In this document: positions 27,407 through 35,465 of the stretch, piece by piece
Position numbering within the stretch: the first letter of the stretch is position 1
Layout of the letters: every line of letters starts with the position of its first letter
Program-made: the position numbers and the translations under genes
The notes under the pieces: generated by a model
The model's database searches: none
What the model was told of the DNA's origin: nothing
Seen by the model: the letters and a program-made list of their open reading frames with translations, nothing else
NCBI RefSeq assembly: GCF_000768705.1
Contig: NZ_AVPJ01000018.1
Coordinates: 1-64,000, forward strand
Origin: Knoellia sinensis KCTC 19936
Lineage (GTDB): Bacteria > Actinomycetota > Actinomycetes > Actinomycetales > Dermatophilaceae
Length of the DNA: 64,000 nt
Direction of reading: 5' to 3'

Positions 27407-27858
27407 GCCGCCACGGTCGCCGCGTGCGCAACCAACCGCGGCAGGAACAAGTCCCAGCCACGCTCGTGGTCGCGGTAGGCCTCCTCGAGGACCGCGACCT
27501 CCCAGCCCTTCTCTCGGAAGCCGGTCTCGGTGAGCCGCAAGGTCGTTCCCGTGGCGGACGGCTCGAGGTCGAAGGTCACCAACAGGGAGTTGCCCTCCTT
27601 GGCCGTCTCACCCTCAGATGTGACCCAACGAAACGAGAACCGACGCGGCGGGTCCACGTCGACGACCGTGAAGGACTCGACCTGGGAGTCAACACCGTCA
27701 CGCCAGACCAACTCCCCCACGGCACCTGGCGCCACGGCGTCGAGGCTCGCGTCGTCCGACCACCACTCTCGGATGTGCTCCGGGCGGCTCACGACCTCGA
27801 AGACCACCTCGGGTGAAGCCTCGACGTGCACTTGTCGCTCCAGCGTTCCGAACTCCAT
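27403..27858 (-). CDS. SRPBCC domain protein, first gene of ArsR operon
   Basis: This 151-residue ligand-binding SRPBCC protein opens VHVEASPEVVFEVVSRPEHI and continues IREWWSDDASLD, RRFSFRWV and LTETGFREKGWEVA. Its stop overlaps the ArsR start by 4 bases. The ATG at 27856-27858 has AGGAGG four bases upstream and directly follows an operator repeat. Two different SRPBCC proteins around one ArsR regulator suggests that they sense or bind related ligands. Confidence 0.87.
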   Translation of the reverse strand: MEFGTLERQVHVEASPEVVFEVVSRPEHIREWWSDDASLDAVAPGAVGELVWRDGVDSQVESFTVVDVDPPRRFSFRWVTSEGETAKEGNSLLVTFDLEPSATGTTLRLTETGFREKGWEVAVLEEAYRDHERGWDLFLPRLVAHAATVAA

Positions 27859-27871
27859 GACCAACCTCCTG

Positions 27872-27951
27872 ATGTGCAACCTGTTGTTGCGAATCACCGT
27901 ACGCACGACAACGGCAATGCGCAACCCTTAGTTGCACATTGCCGTTGTCGT
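27872..27951 (-). promoter_or_regulatory. Two inverted-repeat operators for the ArsR operon
   Basis: ATGTGCAAC-N5-GTTGCGAAT covers 27872-27894. ATGCGCAAC-CCTTA-GTTGCACAT covers 27917-27939, with centres 45 bases apart. The second lies within a 21-base inverted repeat (27905-27925 and 27931-27951, one mismatch), which can also act as the terminator for the membrane-protein gene ending at 27957. The shared GCAAC-N5-GTTGC core fits binding by one dimeric repressor at both, the neighbouring ArsR protein being the obvious candidate. Confidence 0.7.
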
Positions 27952-27956
27952 GGGCC

Positions 27957-28634
27957 CTACTGGAGAACGGCTGACGGCGCCCCCATCGGTACAGCTTCCG
28001 GCGCCGGTGCCAACCGACGCAGAGCCGCGATGGCCCAACCCCACATGAGCGGCAGCAGGGCGTTGCCCATGGACGTGACGGTCGTGATCGCGAAGAACAG
28101 TGGGAGGAACGCGATGAGCAACCAGGGAGTCACCCGCGGCCGGAAACCGTTGCGCAGCAACAGGATCCCCAACCACACGCCACCGAAGGCGATGAGCGGC
28201 AGCGCCACGAGACCGACGATGAAGAACTGGTCCATCCATGGCGTGTAGTAGTCGCCAGCCACGGAGACGGTGAGCAGCGCGTAGGCCGCGAACTGGACCC
28301 GCCACGCCCATTGCTCCGCCCCCTGCGGCTGCCGACGTCGATACACGAGCCACGCCGCGGCGACGAACGCGAGGCAGATCGGGAGCCAGATCTTGCCGTA
28401 GGTCCAGTAGACGAAGTACGGGTCACCCCACTCGAGCAGCGGCCGGAGAGCGTCGATGGCAGGGGGCGCCCATGCGGCTCCGAGACCTCCCTCTGCCAGG
28501 TCTTCGGGGTGGCTGTTGAAGCGAGACAGCGCGTGCAACTGCCCCGCGACGGTGCCGAAGGCCGCCATGGCCCAGGCCGTGATCGTGATGCGCCGTGCCG
28601 TGGCCGACGAGACGTCCTTCGGTGTCGTGTCCAT
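27957..28634 (-). CDS. Polytopic membrane protein
   Basis: This 225-residue protein has about five or six membrane segments. Conserved-looking aromatic loops are WGDPYFVYWTYGKIWLP and DYYTPWMDQFFI. I recognise no family. It lies alone between the ArsR operon and a divergent kinase gene. The ATG at 28632-28634 is the only good start. Its stop is followed within 6 bases by the long inverted repeat at 27905-27951, which may end its transcript. Confidence 0.7.
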   Translation of the reverse strand: MDTTPKDVSSATARRITITAWAMAAFGTVAGQLHALSRFNSHPEDLAEGGLGAAWAPPAIDALRPLLEWGDPYFVYWTYGKIWLPICLAFVAAAWLVYRRRQPQGAEQWAWRVQFAAYALLTVSVAGDYYTPWMDQFFIVGLVALPLIAFGGVWLGILLLRNGFRPRVTPWLLIAFLPLFFAITTVTSMGNALLPLMWGWAIAALRRLAPAPEAVPMGAPSAVLQ

Positions 28635-28739
28635 GTCTTCGAATGTAGGAATCCGGCGATGTCGCGATCGTCGTGCTGGCGGGCGGCTCCGGTGGACCTC
28701 AGAAGGATTTTCGCGTCCTCCCCAAGGAGGACGTGGACG

Positions 28740-28769
28740 ATGTCCGTCGGGCGTACCGTCGAAGAGTGA
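28740..28769 (+). CDS. Possible nine-residue leader peptide
   Basis: AAGGAGG (28724-28730) lies 9 bases before an ATG that opens the frame MSVGRTVEE and stops at TGA 28767-28769. That stop overlaps the likely GTG start of the histidine kinase gene as GTGA. The kinase itself has no ribosome site of its own at this GTG. The arrangement suggests that translation of the short frame delivers ribosomes to the kinase. Confidence 0.45.
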   Translation: MSVGRTVEE

Positions 28770-29914
28770 GCCGCCGCAACTGGGCCTTCGACATCACCGT
28801 CGCGTTGCTCGTCGGTGTGCTCGGTCAACTCGAGGCGTGGCTGGGTTTCGGGGAGTCGCACCGTCAGGGACCGCTCTGGGCACAAGCCTTGTTGTATGCC
28901 GTGACTGCCGTTCTGCTTGTCGCTCGCCGGGTGCGTCCCTTGGCTGTCTTGGCGGCCATGGGCGTGGCGTCGATCATCGAATTCGTCGCCGCCGGCTCGC
29001 CGGAGGGGAATGCCGTGGCGTTGGCCCCGGTGATTGCGACGTACACGTGCGCGCGCTACCTCGAACGGAAGCAGGCGCTGATCGGGCTGGGACTCATCGT
29101 CGTCATCATTTCCTGCTGGGCGACGTTCGACCCGATGAACCCGACGTGGACCGAACGCTTGGTCGCGATGGTCTGGCTCGCGCCAGCGATTATCGCGTGG
29201 CTGCTCGGGATGCTGGTTCGCGTCACCAACCTCAATCGGGAGCAGCGTCGTGCGATGGCCGAACAGCAGGCCTCGCGGGCCGTGGCCGAAGAGCGCAACC
29301 GGATCGCGCGCGAACTTCACGACGTCATCGGGCACAGCGTGTCGGTCATGACCGTGCAGGCGTCGGCGGTGCGTCGGCGGCTGGACGCGTCGCAGGGCGT
29401 GGAGCGCGAGGCCCTCGAGACCGTCGAGGCGACCGGACGCCAGGCCCTGGCGGAGATGCGGCGCATGGTGGGAGTGCTCCGGGAGGGGTCTGGTGGCCCT
29501 GATGACGAAACGCCAGACCTCCAGCCTGCGGCCGGGCTGGCGCAGGTGGGTCAGCTCGCGGAGACCTTCCGTGCGGCGGGGTTGCCTGTGTCTGTGCAGG
29601 TGAGCGGCTCGGAACGGGAGTTGGCTCCGGGACTGGACCTCACGGCATACAGGCTCGTCCAGGAAGGACTGACGAACACGCTGAAGCATGCGCGCTCGCC
29701 GGAAGGTGCGGAGGTGTCGATCGCCTACGGAGACAGCGCGATCGAGCTGGCGGTGCGTGACGACGGTGTGGCGGCTGCCGCGCCGAACGGAGTCGGGAAC
29801 GGGCTGACGGGGATGCGCGAACGTGTTGCGGTGTATGGCGGTTCGCTCGTCGCGCGGCCGCGGAGCGAGGGCGGGTTCGAGCTGGTGGCGACGTTACCGT
29901 TGGAGCCGGTATGA
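28766..29914 (+). CDS. Sensor histidine kinase (HisKA_3)
   Basis: This 382-residue kinase has about five membrane segments (to about residue 135). A short coiled region (NLNREQRRAMAEQQASRAVA) leads to HisKA_3 with the phosphorylated His in ARELHDVIGHSVSVM. The ATPase domain has NTLKHA (N-box), ELAVRDDG and GNGLTGMRERVAVYGG (G-box). The GTG at 28766 overlaps a leader frame. An in-frame start at 28673 would add 31 residues with no similarity. The stop overlaps the response regulator (ATGA, 29911-29914). The signal is unknown. Confidence 0.9.
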   Translation: MSRRNWAFDITVALLVGVLGQLEAWLGFGESHRQGPLWAQALLYAVTAVLLVARRVRPLAVLAAMGVASIIEFVAAGSPEGNAVALAPVIATYTCARYLERKQALIGLGLIVVIISCWATFDPMNPTWTERLVAMVWLAPAIIAWLLGMLVRVTNLNREQRRAMAEQQASRAVAEERNRIARELHDVIGHSVSVMTVQASAVRRRLDASQGVEREALETVEATGRQALAEMRRMVGVLREGSGGPDDETPDLQPAAGLAQVGQLAETFRAAGLPVSVQVSGSERELAPGLDLTAYRLVQEGLTNTLKHARSPEGAEVSIAYGDSAIELAVRDDGVAAAAPNGVGNGLTGMRERVAVYGGSLVARPRSEGGFELVATLPLEPV

Positions 29915-30627
29915 GCGCGGATCCGGTTGTGGGACAGCCGATTCGGGTGCTCGTCGTCGACGACCAGGCGTTGGTGCGCGCGGGGTTCCGGATGATCCTC
30001 GAGATCGAGCCGGACCTTGAGGTCGTGGGTGAGGCGGCCGATGGTGAGGAGGCGGTGCTTCTGGCGGCGGAGTTGGCGCCGGACGTCGTTCTGATGGATG
30101 TGCGGATGCCGGGCGTCGATGGGATCGAGGCGACGCGGCGTGTGGTGGGCGGTGTGGGCGAGGACGGCCCGAGCGGAGGGGCGCGGGTCGTCATGCTCAC
30201 GACGTTCGACATGGACAAGTACGTGTATGCCGCGCTGCAGGCGGGCGCGAGCGGCTTCCTGCTCAAGGACGTGCCGCCCGAGACGCTCGTGGCGGGGATC
30301 CGGGCGGTGCATGCGGGTGAGTCGTTGCTCGCGCCCTCGGTGACGCGACGGATGATCGAGTCGTTCATCGACCGTGGGCCAGCGTCGGCAGGTGCGGTGG
30401 ATCCGGCTGTGGCGCAACGGCTTGCGTTGCTGACGGCGCGTGAGCAGGAGGTGTTGGGGCTCGTGGCTCGAGGGTTGTCGAACGGCGAGATCGCTACGGA
30501 ATTGTTCGTGTCGGAGACGACGGTGAAGACCCACGTGGGGCGAATGCTCATGAAGCTCGGCCTCCGCGACCGGGTTCAGGCCGTGATCTTCGCCTACGAA
30601 GCCGGCCTCACCGCCCGCGACGTGTGA
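29911..30627 (+). CDS. NarL-type response regulator
   Basis: This 238-residue regulator has a receiver domain with acid pair DDQ, phosphorylation Asp in VVLMDVRMPGVDG (about residue 59) and Lys in FLLKDVPPE. The C-terminal LuxR helix-turn-helix contains LTAREQEVLGLVARGLSNGE and ETTVKTHVGRMLMKLGL. Overlap with the kinase gene indicates a coupled pair. Its target genes are not evident. The divergent membrane protein at 27957 is one positional candidate. Confidence 0.94.
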   Translation: MSADPVVGQPIRVLVVDDQALVRAGFRMILEIEPDLEVVGEAADGEEAVLLAAELAPDVVLMDVRMPGVDGIEATRRVVGGVGEDGPSGGARVVMLTTFDMDKYVYAALQAGASGFLLKDVPPETLVAGIRAVHAGESLLAPSVTRRMIESFIDRGPASAGAVDPAVAQRLALLTAREQEVLGLVARGLSNGEIATELFVSETTVKTHVGRMLMKLGLRDRVQAVIFAYEAGLTARDV

Positions 30628-30688
30628 GGCATCGAGCAGTCCGCACTCTCACAGGGTGCCTGGTGTTGGTGTCTTCGGCACGGGCGAC

Positions 30689-32023
30689 TCATGAGCTCGC
30701 GTTGGCCGCCACGGCAATCGATGTGGCCATCGCGCGTGCCCGATCGTCGCTCACCTTGAGTTCTTGAGTCGCAATGGCGACATGCGTGGCACGCGTGGCC
30801 ACAAAGGGTCGCTTGCCCGTGCCGATCGGCTGACCGACCGCCACCCACAACCCCGTGGCCGGCTTCCAGTTCACGTAGGCAGACCCAAACACCGTGCGGC
30901 GCTGCGCGGCGGAAGTATCGAACTTTGAACCCAGGGCCGCGCGCTCGGCTGTCTGCAGCGTCACCAGAATCGTGTCTGGGTCGTCCAAGCGTGTGCCCCA
31001 CGCGCACGAGCCAGACACCGCGACCGGCTTGACTGTTCGACGCACGATCTTGCCTACTTGTGCGGCGGTGAGGTTGCCGCAGGTGCTGACAGCGGTCTTG
31101 CTGGGCGCCGGTGGAGGCACCTTCTTTCCCGCTGGCTTCGGTGCCACGGTCGGCGTGCCTGCCTTCGTCGCAGGCGCGGCCACTGGTCGCGCAGAGTTGT
31201 CGGCTACCGCGTCGGCTAGGCCTCCGGCCATGAAGTCGGGGAGCTCCTGAGCAGCGAAGCTCAAAGCGGCCACCCCGAAGGTCGCCACGACGACGAACCG
31301 CAAAACCTGCCCGAAGACGCGCCGAGGCTTCATCGTGCTGTGCGCGAGGGACCGTGTGGGCGGGCCTGCGCTGCTGGTTCGCCGGGCCTTGCGGCGCGGC
31401 TTGGCTGCAGCAGCCGTCCCCATCGCTGACAACAGTTGGGGGTCGGTCGTCGTGGACGGGAAGCTCGTCATCAGCGTCATGGCCGCTCGTTCCACGGTCA
31501 TGCGGTCCATGGTCGTTGGTTGGGCCCTGAGCCACTCCTTCAGACCGGAGACTGGAACGACCCACACGCCCTTGATGAGTTGCGGTTCACCGAAGCCGGC
31601 CTCATGCTGCCCAGCCAGACAGATCACTGGAGTGACCGGGAGTCCAGTCTCCGCGGCCATGTAGGCCGCCATCCCGTGAACTTTCGCGACCTCCTGGTGC
31701 TTGCTGACGCTTTGTCGAGAATCCGCCGCGCCGGTGTGCTGGAAGAGGTTGCCCTGCCAGGCGGTGACCGCGCCTCTCCAGTTCTTCGCGTCGATGAACA
31801 GCACCCCGCCAGGCCCCAGAACCACGTGGTCGAGATTGACGGGCGACAGCCCCGGGGACAGGAGTCGGTCGTGTAGAACAGTCCAAGCTTCCGAGAGTCC
31901 GGAGAGTTCGACGGCAACGCGACGCTCACCCTCCGCACCGGCAGCCCACGCTCCAGCCCCCTGATCGCCGGCGGCCGCCAACTCCTCGGCCCTCCGGTCC
32001 GCACTGCCTCCGCCGGCAGCCAC
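30689..32023 (-). CDS. NERD-domain membrane protein
   Basis: This 444-residue protein has an N-terminal NERD (nuclease-related) domain (about 28-140). The conserved parts are AGAEGERRVA, NLDHVVLGPGGVLFIDAKNWRG and GNLFQHTG. The DAK block is the PD-(D/E)XK-like core. After a basic Ser/Arg-rich region (about 205-235) there is one membrane helix (about 245-262), a Pro/Lys/Ala linker, and an exported C-terminal domain of about 110 residues with two cysteines, similar in layout to DUF3558. The start is GTG. It lies downstream of the NERD-helicase gene in the same direction but 214 bases away. Confidence 0.8.
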   Translation of the reverse strand: MAAGGGSADRRAEELAAAGDQGAGAWAAGAEGERRVAVELSGLSEAWTVLHDRLLSPGLSPVNLDHVVLGPGGVLFIDAKNWRGAVTAWQGNLFQHTGAADSRQSVSKHQEVAKVHGMAAYMAAETGLPVTPVICLAGQHEAGFGEPQLIKGVWVVPVSGLKEWLRAQPTTMDRMTVERAAMTLMTSFPSTTTDPQLLSAMGTAAAAKPRRKARRTSSAGPPTRSLAHSTMKPRRVFGQVLRFVVVATFGVAALSFAAQELPDFMAGGLADAVADNSARPVAAPATKAGTPTVAPKPAGKKVPPPAPSKTAVSTCGNLTAAQVGKIVRRTVKPVAVSGSCAWGTRLDDPDTILVTLQTAERAALGSKFDTSAAQRRTVFGSAYVNWKPATGLWVAVGQPIGTGKRPFVATRATHVAIATQELKVSDDRARAMATSIAVAANASS

Positions 32024-32206
32024 TAGCGAACTCGTGTCGTCGAGGCGGAGACTGTGGGCACGGGCCGAGCGTAAATTGCTCGCGTATTCCTACGAGGCAA
32101 AATGGCGAATGTCGCGGCCGCCGATTCATGACCGCCCCACCAGTCGCATGGCCTGCTGGTCGACATTGCGAACTGCCATCGGTTCGCGGACGAGACTGCG
32201 TTTAGC

Positions 32207-32240
32207 GGTCAGTGGTCAGTGGTCAGTGGTCAGTGGTCAG
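32207..32240. repeat. Five-copy 7-base tandem repeat
   Basis: GGTCAGT is repeated four times exactly, and a fifth time as GGTCAG. The fifth unit contains the stop codon of the helicase gene (TGA on the minus strand, 32237-32239). Copy-number change is expected by slippage and would move the repeat tail, but not the reading frame before the stop. The remaining bases of 32024-32206 show no gene. Confidence 0.95.
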
Positions 32241-33910
32241 GATGAGATGCCGAGTCGTTTGGCGACCTCGCTCCCGCCCATCTCGTGGATCAGGCCCGGC
32301 TCCCCGACTACGACCAATTTATGCGTCGCTCGCGACAGCCCGACATAGATCCGCTCCCGACTGCGCTCCCCCGCCCTCTTGTCGTTGACGCACAACACCA
32401 CAACCTTGCGCTCGAGTCCCTTGCACCCGAGAACGTGCCCATAGAACACGGAATCCTTGTCCCAGAACGTGTCCCAGTAGCCCTCCTGCCCCAATAGGTT
32501 CTGCAGGTTCGTCTGCTCGTCGTGCCGAGCACCCGTCGTTAGCAGGCAAATGTCCTCCGGACGCCACCCCTCCTCGAGCAGCATGTCGATCTGGTCATCC
32601 GCCACCTCGACGGCATCCTCAGGTGCACACGGCAGATACGTCACTTCCGGCCCATCCCCACCGCGAGAAATCATCCGCGTCGGTGTGAGCGACCCGAACG
32701 TCTCCGCGATCTGCCGAGTGTTCCGCAGGTTGTGGTCGAGGATCAGCGGCACGAGCGGCACCGGCGGTCGGCCGAAGCGAGCAAACACCCTTTGGTTCTC
32801 GTCCGAATACACATAGAGCCCGCTCTCCTCCTCGTCCCGCAGCGCCCGCACGATCGGCGTCCACCACAGGTCGGCGAAGTCCTGCGCCTCGTCCACGACA
32901 ATCGCATCGAACTTCTTCCCCGGCGGCAACGCATCGACGAGCTCGGCCATCTGCTCCGGCAGCCGCGACTCCCAGAACTCGGGGTCGTCCCGCGTCCCGA
33001 ACTCCTCGACCCCGAGGAACTTCGCGAACTCCTCGAACCGCCCCACGAAAGCCGGCCGGTTCTTCCGGTTCTCCCCATCGAAGTACCGCTGGAACCACGA
33101 CGCCAAACCGATCGAGTAGCAGAGCAGCGCCACCCGCTGCGGCTTCACACCCTGCCCGCCACGGGTAAGCGACTTCGCCTGGGTCATCGCAAGCAGGGTC
33201 TTGCCGCTGCCCGCGCCCCCACGCACCTCGACCCGGTTGATCAGTCGAGTGACCTTGAGGATCGTCGCCTGCTCGACAGTCAGCCGATCGGCGCGATCCT
33301 CCAACTCCTGCGCCTCCGCCAGGACACTGCGCTGGGGCAGCCCGCGCCCCTTGAGGATCTCGACGATGAGCTCGCAGTCCTCCTGTGTCGGCACCCGATG
33401 GCCGGTCTCCTGCTTCATCGGGACGTCCCACAGTCGCCCGACGAGGTCCTTCACGTCGGCCCTGTCGTGGATGCTCCACCGAGGACAATCCGGCGTCTCG
33501 AAGTCATCGGCAAGATCGGTGTACGGCACCACCACCGAGTGACCGAACCGCACCCGCGTCCGGCTTGAGTTCCGCCACCGTGGGTCACGCTCGATGTACT
33601 CCCGAACCGCGTATTTCCCGTCACGCGCCTGATCCACCGGATGGATGTACCGATCTTCGCCCTTTTGCGCGAGGCGCCACTGGCCGTCCCCGTCCACATA
33701 GACAGCCCCACCCTTGACCTCCACCACGACGATCCCGACGTCGGGGATGAGCACGATGAGGTCGAGCTCATGGTCCTTCTTCGGGTCCGTCAACCGAACG
33801 TTCGCAAGGACGGTCCAGTCCTCGCGCCCGTGCTTGACGATGTTCTCCCAGACCTCCCGCTCCGATCCGGTCGAGAACTCAGGCGATTCCGGTATGCCGT
33901 GTGCGCTCAC
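32237..33910 (-). CDS. NERD-domain superfamily 1 helicase
   Basis: This 557-residue protein has an N-terminal NERD domain (about 15-120; ELDLIVLIPDVGIVVVEVKGG) and a UvrD/Rep-like helicase: Walker A GGAGSGKTLLAM (about 232), DEAQDF (motif II), SDENQRVFARF (III), LDHNLRNTRQIAE (IV), GCKGLERKVVVLCV (V) and IYVGLSRATHKLVVV (VI). It is a likely DNA helicase/nuclease that guides to or cleaves foreign DNA, as NERD helicases in defence islands are thought to do. The start is GTG. A small gene at 34001 precedes it by 90 bases. A decayed second copy of its middle lies at 41725-42100. Confidence 0.88.
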   Translation of the reverse strand: MSAHGIPESPEFSTGSEREVWENIVKHGREDWTVLANVRLTDPKKDHELDLIVLIPDVGIVVVEVKGGAVYVDGDGQWRLAQKGEDRYIHPVDQARDGKYAVREYIERDPRWRNSSRTRVRFGHSVVVPYTDLADDFETPDCPRWSIHDRADVKDLVGRLWDVPMKQETGHRVPTQEDCELIVEILKGRGLPQRSVLAEAQELEDRADRLTVEQATILKVTRLINRVEVRGGAGSGKTLLAMTQAKSLTRGGQGVKPQRVALLCYSIGLASWFQRYFDGENRKNRPAFVGRFEEFAKFLGVEEFGTRDDPEFWESRLPEQMAELVDALPPGKKFDAIVVDEAQDFADLWWTPIVRALRDEEESGLYVYSDENQRVFARFGRPPVPLVPLILDHNLRNTRQIAETFGSLTPTRMISRGGDGPEVTYLPCAPEDAVEVADDQIDMLLEEGWRPEDICLLTTGARHDEQTNLQNLLGQEGYWDTFWDKDSVFYGHVLGCKGLERKVVVLCVNDKRAGERSRERIYVGLSRATHKLVVVGEPGLIHEMGGSEVAKRLGISS

Positions 33911-34000
33911 CTTCGCATCGTGGCAGAGCGCACCGACTCAGGCTGGCGCACAGCACCTTCAGCCCAGTCGACGTGCGGCTCTGAACCCGCGAGAGACGCA

Positions 34001-34423
34001 CTAATCTGAGTCATCGCCGTACCTGTCGCGCAAATTGGCCAGCATCTGATCCGCTCCTGCCTCAGAGGCGGCCTTCTCGCGCTCCAGATCAATCGAAGCC
34101 ACACGTGGATCCTTCGGATCGACTGCAATCGGAGACAGGTAGGGCAACGCAGGATTGCAGATGCATCTGACGTAGTTGTCGCCCGTGTTCCAGGGTTCCT
34201 CGTCCACGCACTCGTGCGGGCCGACGTCAGGCTCATCCCACTGGGTGCCCCAGACATCAGGGTCCGGCACCCTCATGCAGTGCTCGATCATGGTGACGTC
34301 GCAGTCATGGTGCTCCGAGTACACCTCTTGGGCGTCCGTATGCGACTCGGCATCTATCAGGAACAAGCCGTGAAAACCCCACACGTAGTAGAGGTACCCC
34401 GCGTACTCAATACCGCCTGTCAT
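34001..34423 (-). CDS. Uncharacterised protein upstream of NERD helicase
   Basis: This 140-residue soluble acidic protein has no family I recognise. It opens EYAGYLYYVWGFHGLFLIDA, has four cysteines (two in CICNP), and ends with an Ala/Glu/Asp-rich helix. The ATG at 34421-34423 has AAGGAG six bases upstream; the open frame beyond it (to 34654) is a remnant of other coding DNA. Same-strand position 90 bases before the helicase suggests co-transcription, so it may be a partner or regulator of it. Confidence 0.65.
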   Translation of the reverse strand: MTGGIEYAGYLYYVWGFHGLFLIDAESHTDAQEVYSEHHDCDVTMIEHCMRVPDPDVWGTQWDEPDVGPHECVDEEPWNTGDNYVRCICNPALPYLSPIAVDPKDPRVASIDLEREKAASEAGADQMLANLRDRYGDDSD

Positions 34424-34596
34424 CAAATCTCCTTCGCAGGGTTGTACGCATCTGGCTCGTCGGGAGATCGCCGAGTCGCGCCCACGAGAGATCCCGCAGG
34501 GATATCGCGTGGAGTCTGCGTCAGTATGAAGGACGCTGTCGGCTCGACGTCCGCGATTCGCAGATCTGTCCACGGCCTCTCGGACGCATCGGCCGC

Positions 34597-34654
34597 TTCT
34601 ACTCTCAGACCCACCCATCTCGCGGATCAGCACGAGGTCACGGACCGAGTTCAC
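34597..34654 (-). pseudogene. 3' fragment of a second NERD-helicase copy
   Basis: Read on the minus strand this stretch encodes LVLIREMGGSES. It matches GLIHEMGGSEV near the helicase C-terminus (32237-33910). Over 19 bases the two agree at 17 (CACCCATCTCGCGGATCAG against CGCCCATCTCGTGGATCAG). A middle piece of the same gene lies at 41725-42100 on the same strand. The match is short, so chance is not excluded. Confidence 0.4.
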
Positions 34655-34685
34655 TACTCGAGCCCCTCAACCCGAGCTTCGTCCG

Positions 34686-35384
34686 TCAGTCCCGAAGAAT
34701 CGGGGGGTTGAGCCGAGCGCGAGGACTACCGCGAAAGAGTTTCGCCGGTCGCCCTCCCCCACGAGTCGTGTTCTCCCCCGTCTCGGACAAGAACCCTTCG
34801 GCGCGCGTGACCTTGCGATGGAAGTTCGCCGGATCAAGCTCGACGCCCCACACGGCCTCGTACACCGACCGCAGTTCACCCACCGTGAACTCCGGAGGGC
34901 AATAGTTCGCGGCCGCTCCGGTGTACTCGAGTTTCGACCGGGCACGCTCGACCCCCACGCTGAGGATGTCCGCGTGATCGAACGCCAAGGGCGACGCCGA
35001 CCCCAGCACCTCGTCCACCGGCCTGAACTCCGCCGCTGCCGCATCACTCCCAGCGACCGGATCGGGCAGGTCCGCGCCCAGCGCCAGCCACGCGACTGAC
35101 ACCACTCGTGAACGGGGATCCCGACGAGGAGCGCCGAAGGTCTGCAACTGCTCGAGATGCACGTCGCCTTTGCCGATCCCCGCCTCCTCCTTCAGCTCGC
35201 GATAAGCCGCGTCCTCGATGTCCTCACGCTCCTGGGTGAAGCCGCCCGGGAGAGCCAGGCGGCCGGCATACGGCTTCTCACCACGGCGAATCACCAAGAC
35301 AGAGAAGACGCCGTCACGGATCGTCAGGACCACCAGGTCCACGGTGACGGAGAAGATCGGGAACTCGCTGACAAACTTCGGCAT
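34686..35384 (-). CDS. nrtR: NrtR-type Nudix repressor of NAD metabolism
   Basis: This 232-residue protein has a Nudix domain (about 12-140) and a winged helix (about 150-225). The Nudix box is GGFTQEREDIEDAAYRELKEEAG, with the catalytic REL-x-EE intact. Proteins of this kind sense ADP-ribose and repress NAD salvage genes. The next genes, divergently read, encode ADP-ribosylglycohydrolase, PnuC and NadR, which fits NrtR well. The last 20 residues are basic and may be disordered. The binding site is probably the palindrome at 35406-35417. Confidence 0.85.
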   Translation of the reverse strand: MPKFVSEFPIFSVTVDLVVLTIRDGVFSVLVIRRGEKPYAGRLALPGGFTQEREDIEDAAYRELKEEAGIGKGDVHLEQLQTFGAPRRDPRSRVVSVAWLALGADLPDPVAGSDAAAAEFRPVDEVLGSASPLAFDHADILSVGVERARSKLEYTGAAANYCPPEFTVGELRSVYEAVWGVELDPANFHRKVTRAEGFLSETGENTTRGGGRPAKLFRGSPRARLNPPILRD

Positions 35385-35404
35385 AGGTCCATCTTATCGT
35401 CATC

Positions 35405-35434
35405 TTGACAATTGTCACCACAGGAACTTATGGT
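35405..35434 (+). promoter_or_regulatory. Promoter and putative NrtR operator
   Basis: TTGACA (35405-35410), 18 bases, then TATGGT (35429-35434) form a fair sigma-70-type promoter for the operon starting at 35466. The perfect palindrome TGACAATTGTCA (35406-35417) covers the -35 box. A related half-site TTGACTGACAA begins at 35435. A repressor bound here would block both the operon and its own divergent gene. Confidence 0.6.
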
Positions 35435-35465
35435 TTGACTGACAAGAAGCCATCAGGAGGTCGCC

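Noticed and set aside
28130-29689. A 519-codon minus-strand frame over the membrane protein and kinase
   Set aside because: It crosses two well supported genes and shows only biased composition.
32207-32240. Possible CRISPR or replication iterons
   Set aside because: It is a simple 7-base tandem repeat with no spacers, and no replication gene is nearby.
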